A stretch of DNA of 64,000 nt. It comes from Aquila chrysaetos chrysaetos (lineage: Eukaryota; Chordata; Aves; Accipitriformes; Accipitridae). The translations under genes were made by a program, and so were the position numbers. Shown one piece after another: positions 12,307 through 26,269 of this stretch. The DNA is taken from assembly GCF_900496995.4 (NCBI RefSeq), contig NC_044011.1, positions 11,936,041-12,000,040 of the forward strand, in the 5' to 3' direction. The notes under the pieces were generated by a model. The model made no database searches. It was not told the DNA's origin and saw only the letters and a list, made by a program, of their open reading frames with translations. Positions within the stretch are counted from its first letter, which is position 1, and every line of letters starts with the position of its first letter.

Positions 12307-14218
12307 TCATTGAGTCCAACCATCAACCATGCCCACTAAACATGTTCTGAAGTGCCTTGTCTCTGCGCTTTTTGAATACCTCCAGGGATGGTGACTCAAC
12401 CACTTCCCTGGGCAGCCTGTTCCAATACCTGACAACCCTTTCAGTAAAGAAATTTTTCCTAATATCCAACCTAAAGCTCCCCTGCTGCAGCTTGAGGCCA
12501 TTTCCTCCATCCTATCTCCAGCCATCTGACAGAAGAGACCAGCACCCACCTCACTACAACCTCCTTTCACGTAGTTGTAGAGAGCGATAAGGTCTCCCCT
12601 CAGGCTCCTTTTCTCCAGACTAAACAACCCCAGTTCCCTCAGCCGCTCCTCATAAGACTTGTGCTCCAGGCCCCTCACCAGCTTGGTTGCCCTTCTCTGG
12701 ACATGTTCCAGCACCTCAGTGTCTTTCCTGTAGTGAGGGGCCCAAAACTGAACACAGTGCTCGAGGTGCGGCCTCACCAGTGCTGAGTACAGGGGAGCAA
12801 TCACCTCCCTGCTCCTGCTGGCCACACGATTTCTGATGCAGGCCAGGATGTCGTTGGCCGCCTTGGCCACCTGGGCACACTGCTGGCTCATATTCAGCCG
12901 GCTACCAACCAGCACCCCCAGGTCTTTTTTCTGCCGGGCAGCTTTCCAGCCACTCTTCCCCAAGCCTCTAGCGCTGCATGGGGTTGTTGTGACCCAAGTG
13001 CAGGACCCGGCACTTGGCCTTGTTGAACCTCACACAATTGGCCTCAGCCCATTGATCCAGCCTGTCCAGATCCCTCTGCAGAGCCTTCCTACCCTCGAGC
13101 AGATCAACCCTCCCTGCCAACTTGGTGTCATCTGCAAACTTACTGAGGGTGCACTCGATACCCTCATCCAGATCATTAATAAAGACATTAAACAGAACTG
13201 GCCCCAATACTGAGCCCTGGGGAACACCACTTGTGACCCACCACCAACTGGATTTAACTCCATTCACCACAACCCTTTGGGCTCATCCAGCCAGCCAGTT
13301 TTTCACCCAGCGAAGAGTACACTTGTCTAAGCCATGAGACGCCAGCTTCTCAAGGACTATGCCATGAGAGACAGTGTCAAAGGCCTTACTGAAGTCCAAG
13401 TAGACAACATCCACAGCCTTTCCCTCATCCACTAGGCAGGTCACCTGGTCATAGAAGGAGATCAGGTTGGTCAAGCAAGACCTGCCTTTCATGAACCCAT
13501 GCTGACTGGGCCTGATCCCCTGGTTGTCCTGCACATGCCATGTGAGCGCACTCAAGATGAACCACTCCATAACATTCTCCGGTACTGAGGTCAGGCTGAC
13601 AGGCCTGTAGTTTCCTGGATCCTCCTTCTGACCCTTCTTGTAAATGGGCGTCATACTGGCAAGACTCCAGTCGTCTGTGACCTCCCCCGTTGACTAGGAT
13701 TGCTGATAAATGATAGAGAGTGGCTTGGCAAGCTCCTCCGCCAGCTCCTTCAGTAGTCTTGGATGGATCCCATCCGGTACCATAGGCTTGTGAGTGTCCA
13801 GACGGTGTACTAGGTCACTAACTATTTCCTCCTGGATTATGGGGGGTATATTCTGCTCTCTGTCCTTGCCTTCCAGCTCAGGGGGCAAAGTACCCTGAGG
13901 ATAATTGGTGTCACTATTAAAGACTGAGGCAAAGAAGGCATTAAGTACCTCAGCCTTTTCCTCATCTCTGGTGGCAATGTTCCCCTCTGTATCCAATAAA
14001 GGATAGATATTCTCCTTGGCTCTCTTCTTATTGTTAACATATTTGTAAAAACATTTTTTGTTGTCTCTTACAATAGTGGCCAGATTGAGTTCTAGCTGAG
14101 CTTTTGCCTTTCTAATTTCCTCTCTGCATGACTTAACAAGATCCCTGTATTCTTCCTGAGTTGCCTGCCCTTTCTTCCAAAGATGGTAAACTCTCCTTTT
14201 TTTCTTGAGTCCTAGCAA
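12307..14218 (-). pseudogene. CR1 ORF2 reverse transcriptase remnant
   Basis: This is reverse transcriptase and C-terminal sequence of CR1 ORF2, split into four open stretches: 14218-13694, 13654-13283, 13270-12968 and 12963-12307. It shows VPDGIHPRLLKELA, then [52 protein letters not shown], the polymerase motif FADDTKL, and a C-terminal region with [11 protein letters not shown]. Stops or frameshifts lie between the blocks, near 13690-13655, 13283-13270 and 12968-12963. The element is dead. The plus-strand open frames at 12357, 12836, 13122 and 14343 are antisense shadows. Confidence 0.93.
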
Positions 14219-14284
14219 AAGATCCCTGTTCAGCCAGGCCGGTCATCTTCCTCGTTGGTTCATCTTGCGGTTCATGGGAATAGC

Positions 14285-15100
14285 CTAGTCCTGAGCCATT
14301 AAGGTTTCCTTCTTAAAGAATGTCCAGCCTTCCTGGACCCCTTTGCCCTTCAGGACTGTCTCCCAAGGGACTCTCTCAACCAGTGTCCTGAAAAGGCCAA
14401 AGTTTGCCCTCCAGAAGTCCATAGTGATGGTTTTGCTGACCACCTTCCCTGCCTCACAAAAAATTGAGAATTCTATCATTTCATGGTCGTTAAGCCCAAG
14501 ACAGCCTCCGACCATCACACCTCCCACCAGTCCTTCCCTGTTTGTAAAGAGTAGGTCTAGCAAGGCTCCTCCCCTGGTAGGCTCACCTACCAGCTGTGTC
14601 AGAAAGTTATCTTCCACACACTCCAGGAACCTCCTAGACTGCTTGCTCTCTGCCGTGTTGTATTTCCAGGAGACGTCTGGAAAGTTGAAGCCGCCACGAG
14701 AACAAGGGCACATGATTGTGAGACCACTGCCAGCCACTTGTAGAATGTTTCATCTGTCTCTTCAACCTGGTTGGGTAGTCTATAATAACAGACTCCCAGC
14801 ACAATATCTGCCTTGTTGGCCTTCCCTCTCATCCTTACCCATAAGCACTTAACCTTGTCATTCACAGTCATGGAGCTCTGTACAGTCAAAACACTCCCTA
14901 ACATAGAGAGCCACCTCACCACCTCTCCTTCCTTGCCTATCCCTTCTGAAGAGCTTATAGCCATCCATTGCAGCACTCCAGTCATGGGAGTCGTCCCACC
15001 ATGTTTCTGTGATTGTGACTAAGTCATATCTATCCTGCTGCACAACGGCTTCCAGCTCCTCCTCTTTATTGCCCGTGCTGCAAAAGATGCAGGTGTAGGC
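14285..15100 (-). pseudogene. CR1 ORF2 endonuclease remnant
   Basis: This is the DNase I-like (APE) endonuclease half of CR1 ORF2. Motifs seen are ITETWWDDSHDWSAA and GYKLFRRDRQGRRGG near 15005-14915, FNFPDVSW near 14685, the conserved GEPTRGGALLDLLFTNREG near 14590, and NDHEMIEFSI near 14490. The frame changes between about 14740 and 14600. The residue that should be the catalytic Asp of GDFN reads Gly (GGFN), and the SDH motif reads NDH. The copy is therefore broken and cannot make an active nuclease. Confidence 0.9.
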
Positions 15101-15105
15101 TCAGG

Positions 15106-18100
15106 CAAAGCTTGATAATCATCTATGTGAGTATTAAATTTACAGTGTTTATGCTGAAGCCAGGACACCGACAAAATTAGGTACCCACTATGAAAACAAT
15201 AAGTGACACATGAAACCATCCTATAACCTAATGAAAAGCTATAAATTTGTGGTAAATCTGTGGTCTAATTTTTTTTTGTTATAAGCCAACTGGAAAATGG
15301 TGATGAAAGACAAGTACTTTCTTTGCTGTTGCAGCTATTTACAGCTATTTACAGTGTGTGTTTTAATTAATCTCTTCCCTCCATTAACCCTGCCTTTCAT
15401 TTCAGAACTGTCTTATTTCCTCATTTAACAAAATCCAGCCTCAAGCAGCTCACTGGCCTCTGGAAAAGGATTAACCCATTTGAAGTCAGCACTAGGGGCT
15501 TCAAGCAGGTGTCCAGAAGCAGGTGTAAACTGCTCTCAGTAATCACTTTCAGCTCTCAATTTGTCCTTCAATGTCTATTTGAAATTTAACCTTAAAAGAC
15601 TCAAATGGCACATACCCCATGTCATCTTCAAAACATGTCAAACTCAAAGCAAGAAAGGTTACAACACAGTAACTCCTCCAACTTTCTTGTCACTGAAAGC
15701 CCTTGCAGATGCTTCTGAGATGCAAGAGATTGGGAGAGGTGGAGGTTTTACCTGAGGCTCTTGAGAGAGGCTATGACAACACGGGTCCATTTCAGGACCA
15801 CAGCTGAGGAGGCTGTGCTTGGCCGGAATTTGTGAACAGGGCAGCCAGCATCACCTGGCCGCAGTAAAATCCAGAGGAAAAAGACTTTAATGAAAGCCAT
15901 AATGAACCCATATTTCCATTTGGTCTCTAGTGGGAATATATCTCAAGTTACTGTATTTTAACAATAATACTGTTACTTGACAGTTACTTCACAATAGACT
16001 GTGGTCTTAGAAATTTTCTTTGGCAAATATATTCTCACAGTAAAAATTACAAGGGAAAAAAGAAATTACAGCTCTGAGCAAAGTGATTACAGCAAAGATA
16101 GATAGGAATTAGAGCATACAAAGAATGTAGTTTTAAGCTTTTATGATCACAGGCTAGATGCTGCAAAATGCCTATGACAGATTATTTTAACCACATCTTT
16201 GCTGCACACAAAGAACAGTGCTGTCTCATCCTCCTGGCCACAGTGGGGTTCTAATCTTTTCCCACATTAAGATGGCACATTTTTGAGGACACCTTGGTAA
16301 CTGCAAAATGGTGTTTTGGTTTTGGATTTGTTTATTTGATACCTTTTTTAGAGCATTTTTTTTGAAGAAAATGACAAAATTCTCCCTGGGGTCACAAAGC
16401 TAGAATTTTACTGGCTTTCTACCATCCTGCTCTGAAGTTTTGCAGCTTATTTAGCTTCTCCTACCTTAAAATGCATGAAGTCTGTTTAAAAATCTATCTT
16501 TTACATAGGAAAATGAGGCAGTCTTCATAAGCCTAAAAACACTTGACCAGGCTTTCTAACTTAAGCGATCCTAATTTGTCACCTTAAAAAACCCCACAGG
16601 AACACTGACTATTGTGCTAAAAGGGTTTCTCTTTAAGTTTCTTTACAACTGTGTACAATCCTAAAAAATACCCAGCCAGAATTGTCTTAAATCCACATAC
16701 ATTAACCTTTCAAATAATCTCTTTCTGTGTCCTTTTTTTATAGTTATGCTTTCTAAACACTGATCCAATTAACTGAAAAGTATTTGCTGAAAAATCCATC
16801 ATTTGCTGTGCTGTTTTACCTTAAGTTGCCTATGCAATCTCCAGTTCCACGATTAAATACTCATGGGGAAGTTAAACCAAGCAGGGCACGAGCAATGTAC
16901 CTGACTTGAATGTGTGGCCACACATGTCCACAGCGATCCCCCACCACCGATGACCAAGGTCATGGTTCAGCCCAGGCCTGGGCTCTGCTTGGACGCATGC
17001 TCCCAAACAACTCTCTGTAAAGCTTTGATTTCTTTCTCTGACAGTGAGCAGCTTTCTTTTTTACATGTAGGAAAAGCAAGACAAGCAAAAGGAACCCTTG
17101 AAGCATAGTGGATAGCCAGCCAATTTTCAAAGGATGGCATACCCTGCTCTGAAGCAGAGAGACAGATCTGCCAGGATTTGTCCATTTAAAAGGTCATTAA
17201 CCAGCCCAGCCTGTACATTTAAGCCGATGGCAGGTAGCAGCACTGCCAGACTTATAAAGGGAATTATGACGATAGCTGTTGTACAGTGTGCATTTTCACA
17301 GTGTCTAAGCACGGCACAATTTAGCACGTGTTTCCCTAATTGTAATGTGTTGCAAAAATTCACCACGTTCAATCAGAAACCTATTGCAACTAGTACAGCA
17401 AGGCAAAGAGGAGGGAGGGGGCACCAGGAAGGCTAGTGAGTCCTAATACAGACACGGGAGCATTAACAAAGACTGCCAGACCCTGGTATTGCTGATGGGA
17501 CCCCCCTCCTCCCAGGCACCATTTTGTCTTTGTTTCATCAGTTGGACACTTCTCTCCTGCTGCTGCAGATGAAATTTCTTCTTGGAAGCAAACCTTCTGC
17601 AGGTTTTTGAGGAAGCAATGTTTTATAGTTTTGATAACAGGAGCAGTCAGGTTGTACAGCATTTGGTACTACAGGGTGACGTGTAGGTAAGGTCACTGGA
17701 AGTGGAACAAGTATTTCTCGGGATGTGGTGCTTCAGCAATCAAGGCCAGGTGCTTGGTGGGTTTTGGTTGAATTTTCATATAAGTGGAGAGGTTGCACTT
17801 TCAAATTGGTCTGACTGGTTGTGACAGAGAGCTCTTATTCCATTTCAGAGAGAAATACTACAGGTACTTGTAGCGTTATGGGAAGGGTGAATTTCCAAAA
17901 TATTGGCTGAAGAACAAATGTTATCAATACCAGTAATGACAAGGTATTCATGGATATATTAGCCAACACATTTCTTCATCCTAGTTACAGACAGTTAATG
18001 AGATGTTATGCTGTGGGATTTCAGCAAGTGAGAAGGGCATTAAAAGAGAGATGGTTAATGGAACAGAATAATAGAAAGTAACTGCAGAATGATCACAAAT

Positions 18101-20359
18101 TGATTCAGCTTATATTTAAAATCAAAGAATAAATAGGACTAGGTCTTTAGCTAAGGATTTGGATTTCAGAAAAGCAAATTTAGACAAGCTAAGGAAGCTG
18201 ATTAGTAAAATCAGTTGGACTGAAATGATAGAGCAGCTTGACTGTGGAAAGAGAAAGGAATTTTCTACTGTCTGAGGAGGTAAAAGTAACAGAAATCTTT
18301 ACCCTGAGGCAGAAGAAAAACTTAAAGAAATAGATTCCACACTTATGTAAATAAATATCCACCTTTAAAAGGATGTTACAAAATGTATTACACCTTTAAA
18401 AAGGATAGAAGCAAAGGATATAAGCAAAAAGCTTACAAGATCTAGAAAGGCAAAAGGACAGATCAGTAAGTAAAGCTAGATTTCACAGGTTAAGACATAC
18501 AAGTGTAAAAAACAGGAACTGCCAAAAATCAGTCTGAGCTAGATCCTCCAAGGCATACAAAAGCAAACAAGAAAATGCCCTTTGGAAATATACAGCAGAA
18601 GAAAACAAGGAAAAAAGTTTGCATGATCACAAAACTAAAGGAACAATTTACCTAAATTTTCAATAAAGATGGATGCACTGATGGCAAAGGCAATATATAG
18701 AATGGGAATGAGGATATGGAAATTAAAGCTAGTGCCCTGGAGAAGAGAGCAAAACTTGAGGAGGCTTGCAAATGACTATGGGAAGGGAGGAAGTGGGAGT
18801 AGTCTCCATGCCAGAAATAAGGTCTTGTACATCACGTAGGTGTATTTGTGAGCTATTTTTAGGAAAACCCCCAAAATCAAATGTGGTACTTTCTAAATGG
18901 AAACTACTTACAATGAGAAGGGAAGGGGGACACAAGATCAGAAAACTTCTCCCCAAAAGATCCAAACAAATATCATTATTTAACTTCAGTAGTATAGCTT
19001 TACAACAGCTTTGGAAGGAAAGGAGAACAAAAGACGTGGAGAGAAATACAAAGTGGCTTGCTAATACCCTAATCTCAATAAGAGCTACCTACTAAATATG
19101 AGTGTCTCCCACTGGTTTTCTTGCTGCTCCTGGCTCTGCTCAATTCCAACTAGTTCTGTGAAAAGTCCAGAAACAAGGAGAGCACAGTAAGCAAAAGCAT
19201 GTAAACATGTCAAGTATGCATTTTCTGGTTGTATTTATACAGTAAAAGCGTACTCTACAATCACTTAGCTTTTCTTATTCTACTTCATTCATCATTTCCT
19301 AGTCTCCTACAGACTGTCTCATTATCTGACTAGCTGGACAGAATTTTTTAACTTCTTCTGGTTTCAGTTCATTTTTCTTGAAAACAAATGACAAAATTCC
19401 TGACTGCTGTATTTTAGGGGAGGGCTCATCAGGATATTGCCCAGTGGTATTTAAACTTTCCTAACCAGGAAACATCTTTCCTAAAGAATCCTAGGGGTAT
19501 GTTTTCCTGTCTCTGTCTCTCTTAAATGTGTCTTGCCACTTGTCATTGACAAGTACATTCAAATCTACCTCAGTCACTTCTCCCTGATCAGCTTATAGTG
19601 GAAGTTTGTATCAGAGAGTTTCTTGTCCTAAAGGGTTTTTTTAATGTCCTGAAGTCAAATATTTTTCAACCACATCTACCACCCTTCTTCCATCCTTTCC
19701 TGCTGATATTCTGATACTCTTCTGTATGACGATGCTTCCCAATTCTGTCAGCGCTGCACTCGTCCTGTTTGTGTAAAGGTCATTAATGGAAACTAACAGG
19801 GTCATATCTTCTAGGAACTTCCTGCTACTTCATCTTTAAAACTAGCTATTATTTCCCCTGCAGCCAGTTCCTGGCTGTCCTCTAGCTTCCTATGGTAATT
19901 TCCATATCTCCAATCTGACTGCAGTACTGAAATCTAAAATAAATGGCAATCAAAAGTGGTATGGAGCACCTAAACTCTTACTGAAACTGTCAGACAATTT
20001 CCAGCCTTTATCAGGTTTTAGCTCCATATCTGTTTCCAGCCCATATGAAACATCTAACATGCAAACTAATAAATGCTTTCGTAGCCAGAGGGGGACTGAG
20101 GAAAATGTTTAAAATATAGATAGCTCGCTGTTTTGTAAAGGAAGAAACAATCTTCTACCCCAAGAGCAGTAGACAATGGTAAAGGTTGCAGAGATATAGC
20201 AGAGCATATACAGGCCAATACTTAAAGAACAGAAAAAAATTTCAGGGCTTTTCACTAAAGTATTTTTCTCTTGCTTTTTATGACACAGTTTCCTGAAAAT
20301 ATTACTGCTTTCAGAAAAGAAAACAAAAGTGCCTGGAGAAGAGTTACTTTTTTGTCACA
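15106..20359. other. Intergenic, no gene recognised
   Basis: Nothing supported apart from a short tandem copy of CAGCTATTTA near 15333-15352. The section 17940-18760 is purine-rich on the plus strand with scattered A tracts. Confidence 0.6.
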
Positions 20360-20490
20360 TGTGAAAATGTGCCTGGATAGAGGCCTGAGCATCCTGGTCT
20401 GACCTCAGCTGACCCTGCTTTGAGCACATGGGTTGGACTAGAGCCCTCCTGATGCCTCTTCCAATCTGAATTATCTGATGGTCCTGTGAG
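20360..20490 (+). mobile_element. CR1 3'-end fragment
   Basis: The stretch contains CTCAGCTGACCCTGCTTTGA, then GGGTTGGACTAGAGCCCTCC and CCTCTTCCAATCTGAATTAT. This follows the CR1 3' region (TTGGACTAGATGACCTCC, GGTCCCTTCCAACC), with a degraded octamer end near 20490. The element is heavily 5'-truncated. Confidence 0.75.
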
Positions 20491-23400
20491 GCTAAGATGC
20501 CTCTATGCTGCCCTGTAGCACAAGCAGAGAGGCTGAGCTTACACAGCAGTGGTGTGCCGGCTGCCCAAGTGCACAAGGTGAGCCCTCTCTCAGGCAGTCC
20601 TGTCTAATTTCTGTCCCAACTCTCCAGAGAAGGATGCCCACCAGGTTTTTAAGGGGCTCTATCACAGCCCTGTGAGACCCAACTGTAGTGCTCTGCAGAG
20701 GCTTTATGTTACACAAAGGGAGCAGCAAAAACCGTGACACCAAGCAAAGCTGACCTCTGTCAGACACCTACTCTCTGAGTACAGCACAGTATCCAAGGAA
20801 AAGCAACATTCAGGCTATTCTGACTACTATGCAGTCCCCTGGCAGGACAAAAAATAAAGATATGTAAAAGTAACTTGCGCTCTTCCTTCTCACTGCAGAC
20901 ATGCTCCCACCCTGAGCACAGAAAGGGGGGATGAGGAATGGTACACTGCCTATCTCCTTCCTGAAAATGTCCTGCTGTCCCTGTTTAGAAAGCAAGAAAA
21001 GCAAATAAAGAAATCAACTAAACTCCAGACCACAACCCTACCAGCCCCCAGGGATAATGTGCTACAACAGAATAAACCTGAAAGGATTGTTGCTGAAGTG
21101 TGGTTCCCTGCCTGCTGCTTCTCCAGGTCTGCTGTGAGTGACCTGATGAGACGGTGAAAAGAGAAAACGCCACTTGGGTCCTTGCAGCTCCCCACCAGTG
21201 AGTAGCCCTATGCCTGAAGCATCTCCTAACAATCCACTGGTGTACACTGTCTAGACAGATGCTGAAAGAAAGCTGAAGAAATACTACAATACACCTAAAA
21301 GGTTAAAAAAAAACATATCTGAAAGAGCCAGAAAATTCTGCCTCCTGCCTTAGAGAAAACTTCAATGCATGTATTCAACAAGAGCTTTCTTGGCTGCATT
21401 TGCAAGAGTTGGTTGGTCTCCAAGACTGATAAAGTCCCAAGGCTGTGTCCAAAGAGTCAGGAAAGAAACAAAGACTAAGACCTTTCTGATAAAGAAAAAG
21501 AAGGCCTTGACTGAGTGTGTGTTATGGGATCTGACGCCTGCCACAGCAAGTGTTTGTTTCTCTCTTGAGGGTAGGCTGGAGCATGGACAAGACTTGTTCA
21601 CCTGCAGCATGACAAAGAAAAGGGTAACTTGCTTCTTAACTGAGCAGGAAAAAAAATATAAAGCCAACTATTTTTCCAATGAGATGTGGCTTCCACAGAG
21701 TTGAAAACTTCCTTAAGAAAATTCTGACTTTTATTTACTATTTTTATTTCTAAATAAATATAATAAATACTATTCTTCTTCTATCAAAAGGCCTAAATTA
21801 AACAAATTGTCTGCATAGCTTCAGCATTAATTTCTGTGTCTTTTTCAGCTGTTCAGTACTTGATGACCCCGTGGTCTCTGGACATACTGCCTAAACTATA
21901 TATCTGATGGCACACTCTGATAGCACAGCCAGAAGCACTTGTTGCTCCAAAATTGTTCAGTTCATTTCAGGAACACCTTTGTGACAAACATTTCTATTTC
22001 ACCTTTTAATATGCTCAAAGGTAAAAGCCAAAACCCAGAATACTGGAAAATCCCTCCAGGTAAAAATTTTGTTTTCCCATCATCTCTAACTTTAGTTGGA
22101 TAAACAGAAAATGAAAATGAAAACATCTCTGCAAAGGCCTCTCACTTTGGCACAAAGGCAGGATTGAAGGCAGGTTCACTCTGAGTTTATTTTATTCTTC
22201 CATGTGAAATACCATGGAACCACCCAAGACCCTTCAGGTTCCTTTACCCAGTGGGGCTTCTCACTGACCTAGTCAAGCCAACACCTGCAGCCTTTGGGAC
22301 AGCAGCGTCGGCCATGACCTGTGGCAGCTGTTGGGAAGTCTGAAAGCGTACAAGCTGCTTAACAAAGACATATCAGGTACAAAAATGAATTAGCTTGGGC
22401 CTGTGCCAGCAGCCCAGAGCTCACCCTTACCCCTTTGATTAAACTGTCAAAACATTCTTTGAGCATGTAGTGTCCTGATACCATGGTGTTTCTCAATGGC
22501 TCAGTGGTACTGGGAGGAAAGGATTTAGCTGTCTGCAAAACAAACACACAAACAAAATCACAAAGCAATAGCAGACGAGACCAAAGGCACAAACCCCTCT
22601 TTTCCAATCAATAGCTCTACAGTGCTCACAAATGTGTGCCAGGAACCAGGCTATAAAACAGATGCCTTTGTTAGCGATGACACCTTAGGAGTGAGAATCA
22701 TTCCCTTCTTGCCAGCAATAGGGTAAATCCGCCCCACTGATTTCCACAGAGGGTTATTCCTATTTATCCCACTATTCATCAGAAGATAGGATCTTGCTGT
22801 GCCCTTGACATCCTCTGCCCCCTGTCCTCCTCACTAAGTGTATCATGGCTATTCTCACAGACAGAAGTTGTTTCTTGATGAACAACAAAAAGAAATTGAG
22901 TTAGAAGTACCTTTCCGACCCTTCACATATGCACACCCTCTCCCCAGCCAAGGAAGTGTCCTGATCTTGGGGATGGCGTTGGAGGGCATAGCAGTGCCAT
23001 GGGCAGTCTTGCTATATCACAGAGCCACAGGGCTTGGGAAAGTGGTGGAAACCATAGGTCAGGCTGGATTAGCTGAAGCGGAGCCGGACCAGAACACAAA
23101 GGCTAAAACTAAGCTTGTAGGAAATGTCATTGGATTTTTAATTATTAAAGGTAGGCAGCATCTTGATCCCTTGTTGTTGTGAAAGACAGATTATACACAT
23201 GCATGCGGAGATCGCAGTTATACCTCTGTGCAAATTCAGCTGCACTCACAATAAATCTTAAAACATTGACAGCTACTCACAATCATTCCCTTCCTAGAGC
23301 CCCTGACTGTGTCAAGTTATCAGATTTAGAAATGACATTTGGCAATTATATTCCAAATTCAATCCTTATTTCTTTTTAAAATTTACAAGCTTACCTTAAC

Positions 23401-26269
23401 ATAAAAATACTCCCTTTAAAGTTTCTTTTTCAGAATTAGAAACATAAAAAATTATTTTATAGCTGCAGGAAGGCGTGCTTTCTGAGATGACACTAGTTTA
23501 TGTAAAGAGATTATTCAAATGCAGTGGCAGTCTCTTTCAAATAACTGGAAGGTTACATTCAGGAAATAAGATCCTAAGATTACTTATCCTTTCCAGAGTA
23601 AAGAGATCTCACCACCTTCCTGAACCCGCCTCCTCCCGCTCAGCCTTTTCAACAGTGGGCAGCTGAAGGGTGGAGGAAGGTGTGAGTGAAGATAGCAGGC
23701 AGCAAGAGAAGGAGCAGTCTTTCATTTTTACACTGAACCACATCCCCCAAAACATGCCATAGTGCAGAATCATGTGGGTCAGTAAAGGTACACAACATAC
23801 AGGTGGGAGGAAAGTGAAATATAGTTAGCCATGACCTGTAGTCTGCAATCAGTTGCTCTTTCCAGGTGATTTCTATTGCTGTGAAATGAGGGCAGGAGAC
23901 ACTGTGGCCGTGTGGGTATGCATTAGCCTCATCCCCTTGGGGTACAGATGACCACACAGACCACAGGGGAACTCGGTGCGCTGGTGGAGAAGTTCACATG
24001 TTCCAAGCTGGTCCCTGAGATTTGTGCTGCCTCACAAGACCCTATTTGTACTTAACTGTTCTCTGAAATTTTCTCTAGGAAAGCAAATGTTACCGTTGCC
24101 AAATGAGGTACATTGAGGTAAGCAGACTGTCATGGTCCTTCCAAGCAAAAAGAAGTAATTCACCTACGGGAAGCTTTTGCCCCATCCCAACTGTTGGCTG
24201 AAACATTTTACATCAGCAAAGCCGTTTGCTGTTTCAGGCCTTGGTTTTGTTATCCGAGCTGGGAAATGGCAGAGAGGTAAATGTCTCTAATATTTTCTAG
24301 CGTGAAAGGACTCAGCAACAGTGGGAACATGTAGTTGAAAGAATGTCTCATTTTCTGGTTTGTTGGTCTGGTTTTTTAATTGCTTGCAATCAATTCTTTA
24401 AAAAAAAATAAAAAATTACCGCCTAGTGCACTTGCTGCCTCTGATGAGAACTGGAGGATTCAAATAAATTTTCTGGACATTAAGTTTCTTCCTTTAGTGT
24501 TTTATCACATATCATATACAATAGTGCAATGCTTCCTTCTCCCCCTTCTTCTGTGGGAGTCACCCAGCCCAAAACATGGCACTGAATCTAGGGAATAAGA
24601 CACCATGAATGAGCTCTGTAACCAGGAAAAAGGAAAGCTCAGCTCTCCAGGCGGAGAATTCAGAAGTTTCACAGTATCTCCTTGGAAACTCTCTGCTTTC
24701 CCACTTCAAACCTTCCGACTTTGAAACCTTCAAAACTGAACTGGGATTTGAGTGTAGAGCAGAGAGTGCATATTGGCCTTGGGAGAAAAGCAAACTGAGT
24801 ACAATTGTTGATATCTGCTACTTGGGGTCTACAGTATGGTGTTTCTATCAGTTGGGTCAAACAGCTAGAACTAACAGCTAGAACTAACAACTAGATCTAA
24901 AAGGTTTTTGAACTTTTGCTGTGTCTGTTCATTACTGCCTCCTTAGGCTGGTATCATACTGCTGCTATACTGCCAGTTGGAATGATGGAGACCTGTTCAC
25001 CCCAGTCCAAACTCAAGCAGTAGCAGAATAGTTAGGTGAGTTACAATTTTCACTTGTGGCCACACTTGAGACATAATATGGGAATACAAGAGTGGAAACA
25101 ATTAGAAAGTGCACTCCATTTTACTCTGTGAATATCAAGACTGGGTGGAACATTAAGGTAGGGTTGTTATAGCAACAGGATAGTTATCTCAAAACCACCC
25201 TGAAGTCTGATTTCTGCAGAGACTGCTTCAAGAAGGCAAGTCTTGAGGCATAAAGTAGCATCTTTCAGTAAAATAACTGATGCAATGGGAAAAAAGAAAT
25301 CAAACAAGCTTTTGGACATATCAGCCTTCTTGAAGAACTGTTTATGCTCTTGAAAGCTGGTCTGCTTTATCCAATTATTTCCGTTGCCCTCAGAAGAACT
25401 TCATATCAAACTCTTCTTACTTATGTCTTTAGTCCATCCTGGCTACAATACTCCTGTGGCAGACAAGACTGCCACGCTGAGATACACAATTGCTTTCAGA
25501 GGTGCTGTGTAGTGGGAGACCACAGTTAGCTATCAAAAAGAGCAGTTGGACCCAACTTACAAAAAATACATACAGAGTCCAGCTCAGTAGAAATATAATA
25601 ACATTGTATCACTAGTTTCCATGATTAAAGTGATTCCAGAAAAAAAAAAAAATCCAAACAACCTGAAAATGACCAGCAAATGTATTTTTCCCCTCAGTTA
25701 TTCTGTTTATGAAGTGGTGCTGAAAAATCCTGCAGCAGGATCTTTAGGTAGGGAGAAGCTATGTGCACTCGAGTGAGGTATGAAAAAGAAAGTAAGATAG
25801 ACAAAGCAGGGAAGGAAAAGAAGAAAGATATCAAGAACCAAGGATAAGGTCATGAAACACAAAAAAACTTATAAAAATTTTAATGTCCAGCTGGTAAAGT
25901 GTGAGGAAGTCATGTCACTGTTGGACATAGGCACAAAGTCAAGAGCATGTAACGCAAGGAATGCCTCTTCCACACTTAGGGCTGCCCCGCTGCAGGGCTG
26001 AGCGATACTGCTGCTTCGGTGATATCCAGCCAACCTGTAAATATAAGAGCTGAATTTTATACGTTTGTGATCTGCACAATACCTGTGTATCCCTGTTCCC
26101 CACATAGAAACTCCGAGTTCTTCAAGACCATGTCTAAGTTCATAGCCCTTACAGGACCCGGTTTAAATCATTTTTCCATAGAGCTCTGAAGGAAATAACT
26201 CAATAATTTTTCTTACATATTTGCCAGCAATTTGTTCACGCAGGAGGGTGTGCAGGGCAGGCACCTCTT
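20491..26269. other. Intergenic, no gene recognised
   Basis: Only the 13-bp repeat at 24860-24898 stands out. A plus-strand frame at 22838-23182 (114 codons) has no recognised similarity. Confidence 0.6.
24860..24898. repeat. Three-copy 13-bp tandem repeat
   Basis: The unit AACAGCTAGAACT occurs twice exactly (24860-24872 and 24873-24885), then once with two changes (AACAACTAGATCT, 24886-24898). Confidence 0.9.

Larger units (their letters stand above)
12262..15105 (-). mobile_element. CR1 LINE, 5'-truncated and defective
   Basis: This is a long CR1 non-LTR retrotransposon copy on the minus strand, about 2.84 kb. Its 3' end is the avian CR1 octamer repeat, read on the plus strand as AATCATAGAATCATAGAATC at 12261-12280, preceded by the conserved GTCTTTTCCAATC-type tail. 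The 5' end is near 15105, just before the endonuclease domain, so ORF1 and the 5' UTR are absent. This is the normal result of incomplete reverse transcription. Remains of ORF2 run from 15100 down to about 12300 in several frames. I could not define a target-site duplication, which is usual for CR1. Confidence 0.95.

Noticed and set aside
14343..14852. 169-codon plus-strand frame
   Set aside because: Antisense of the CR1 endonuclease region.
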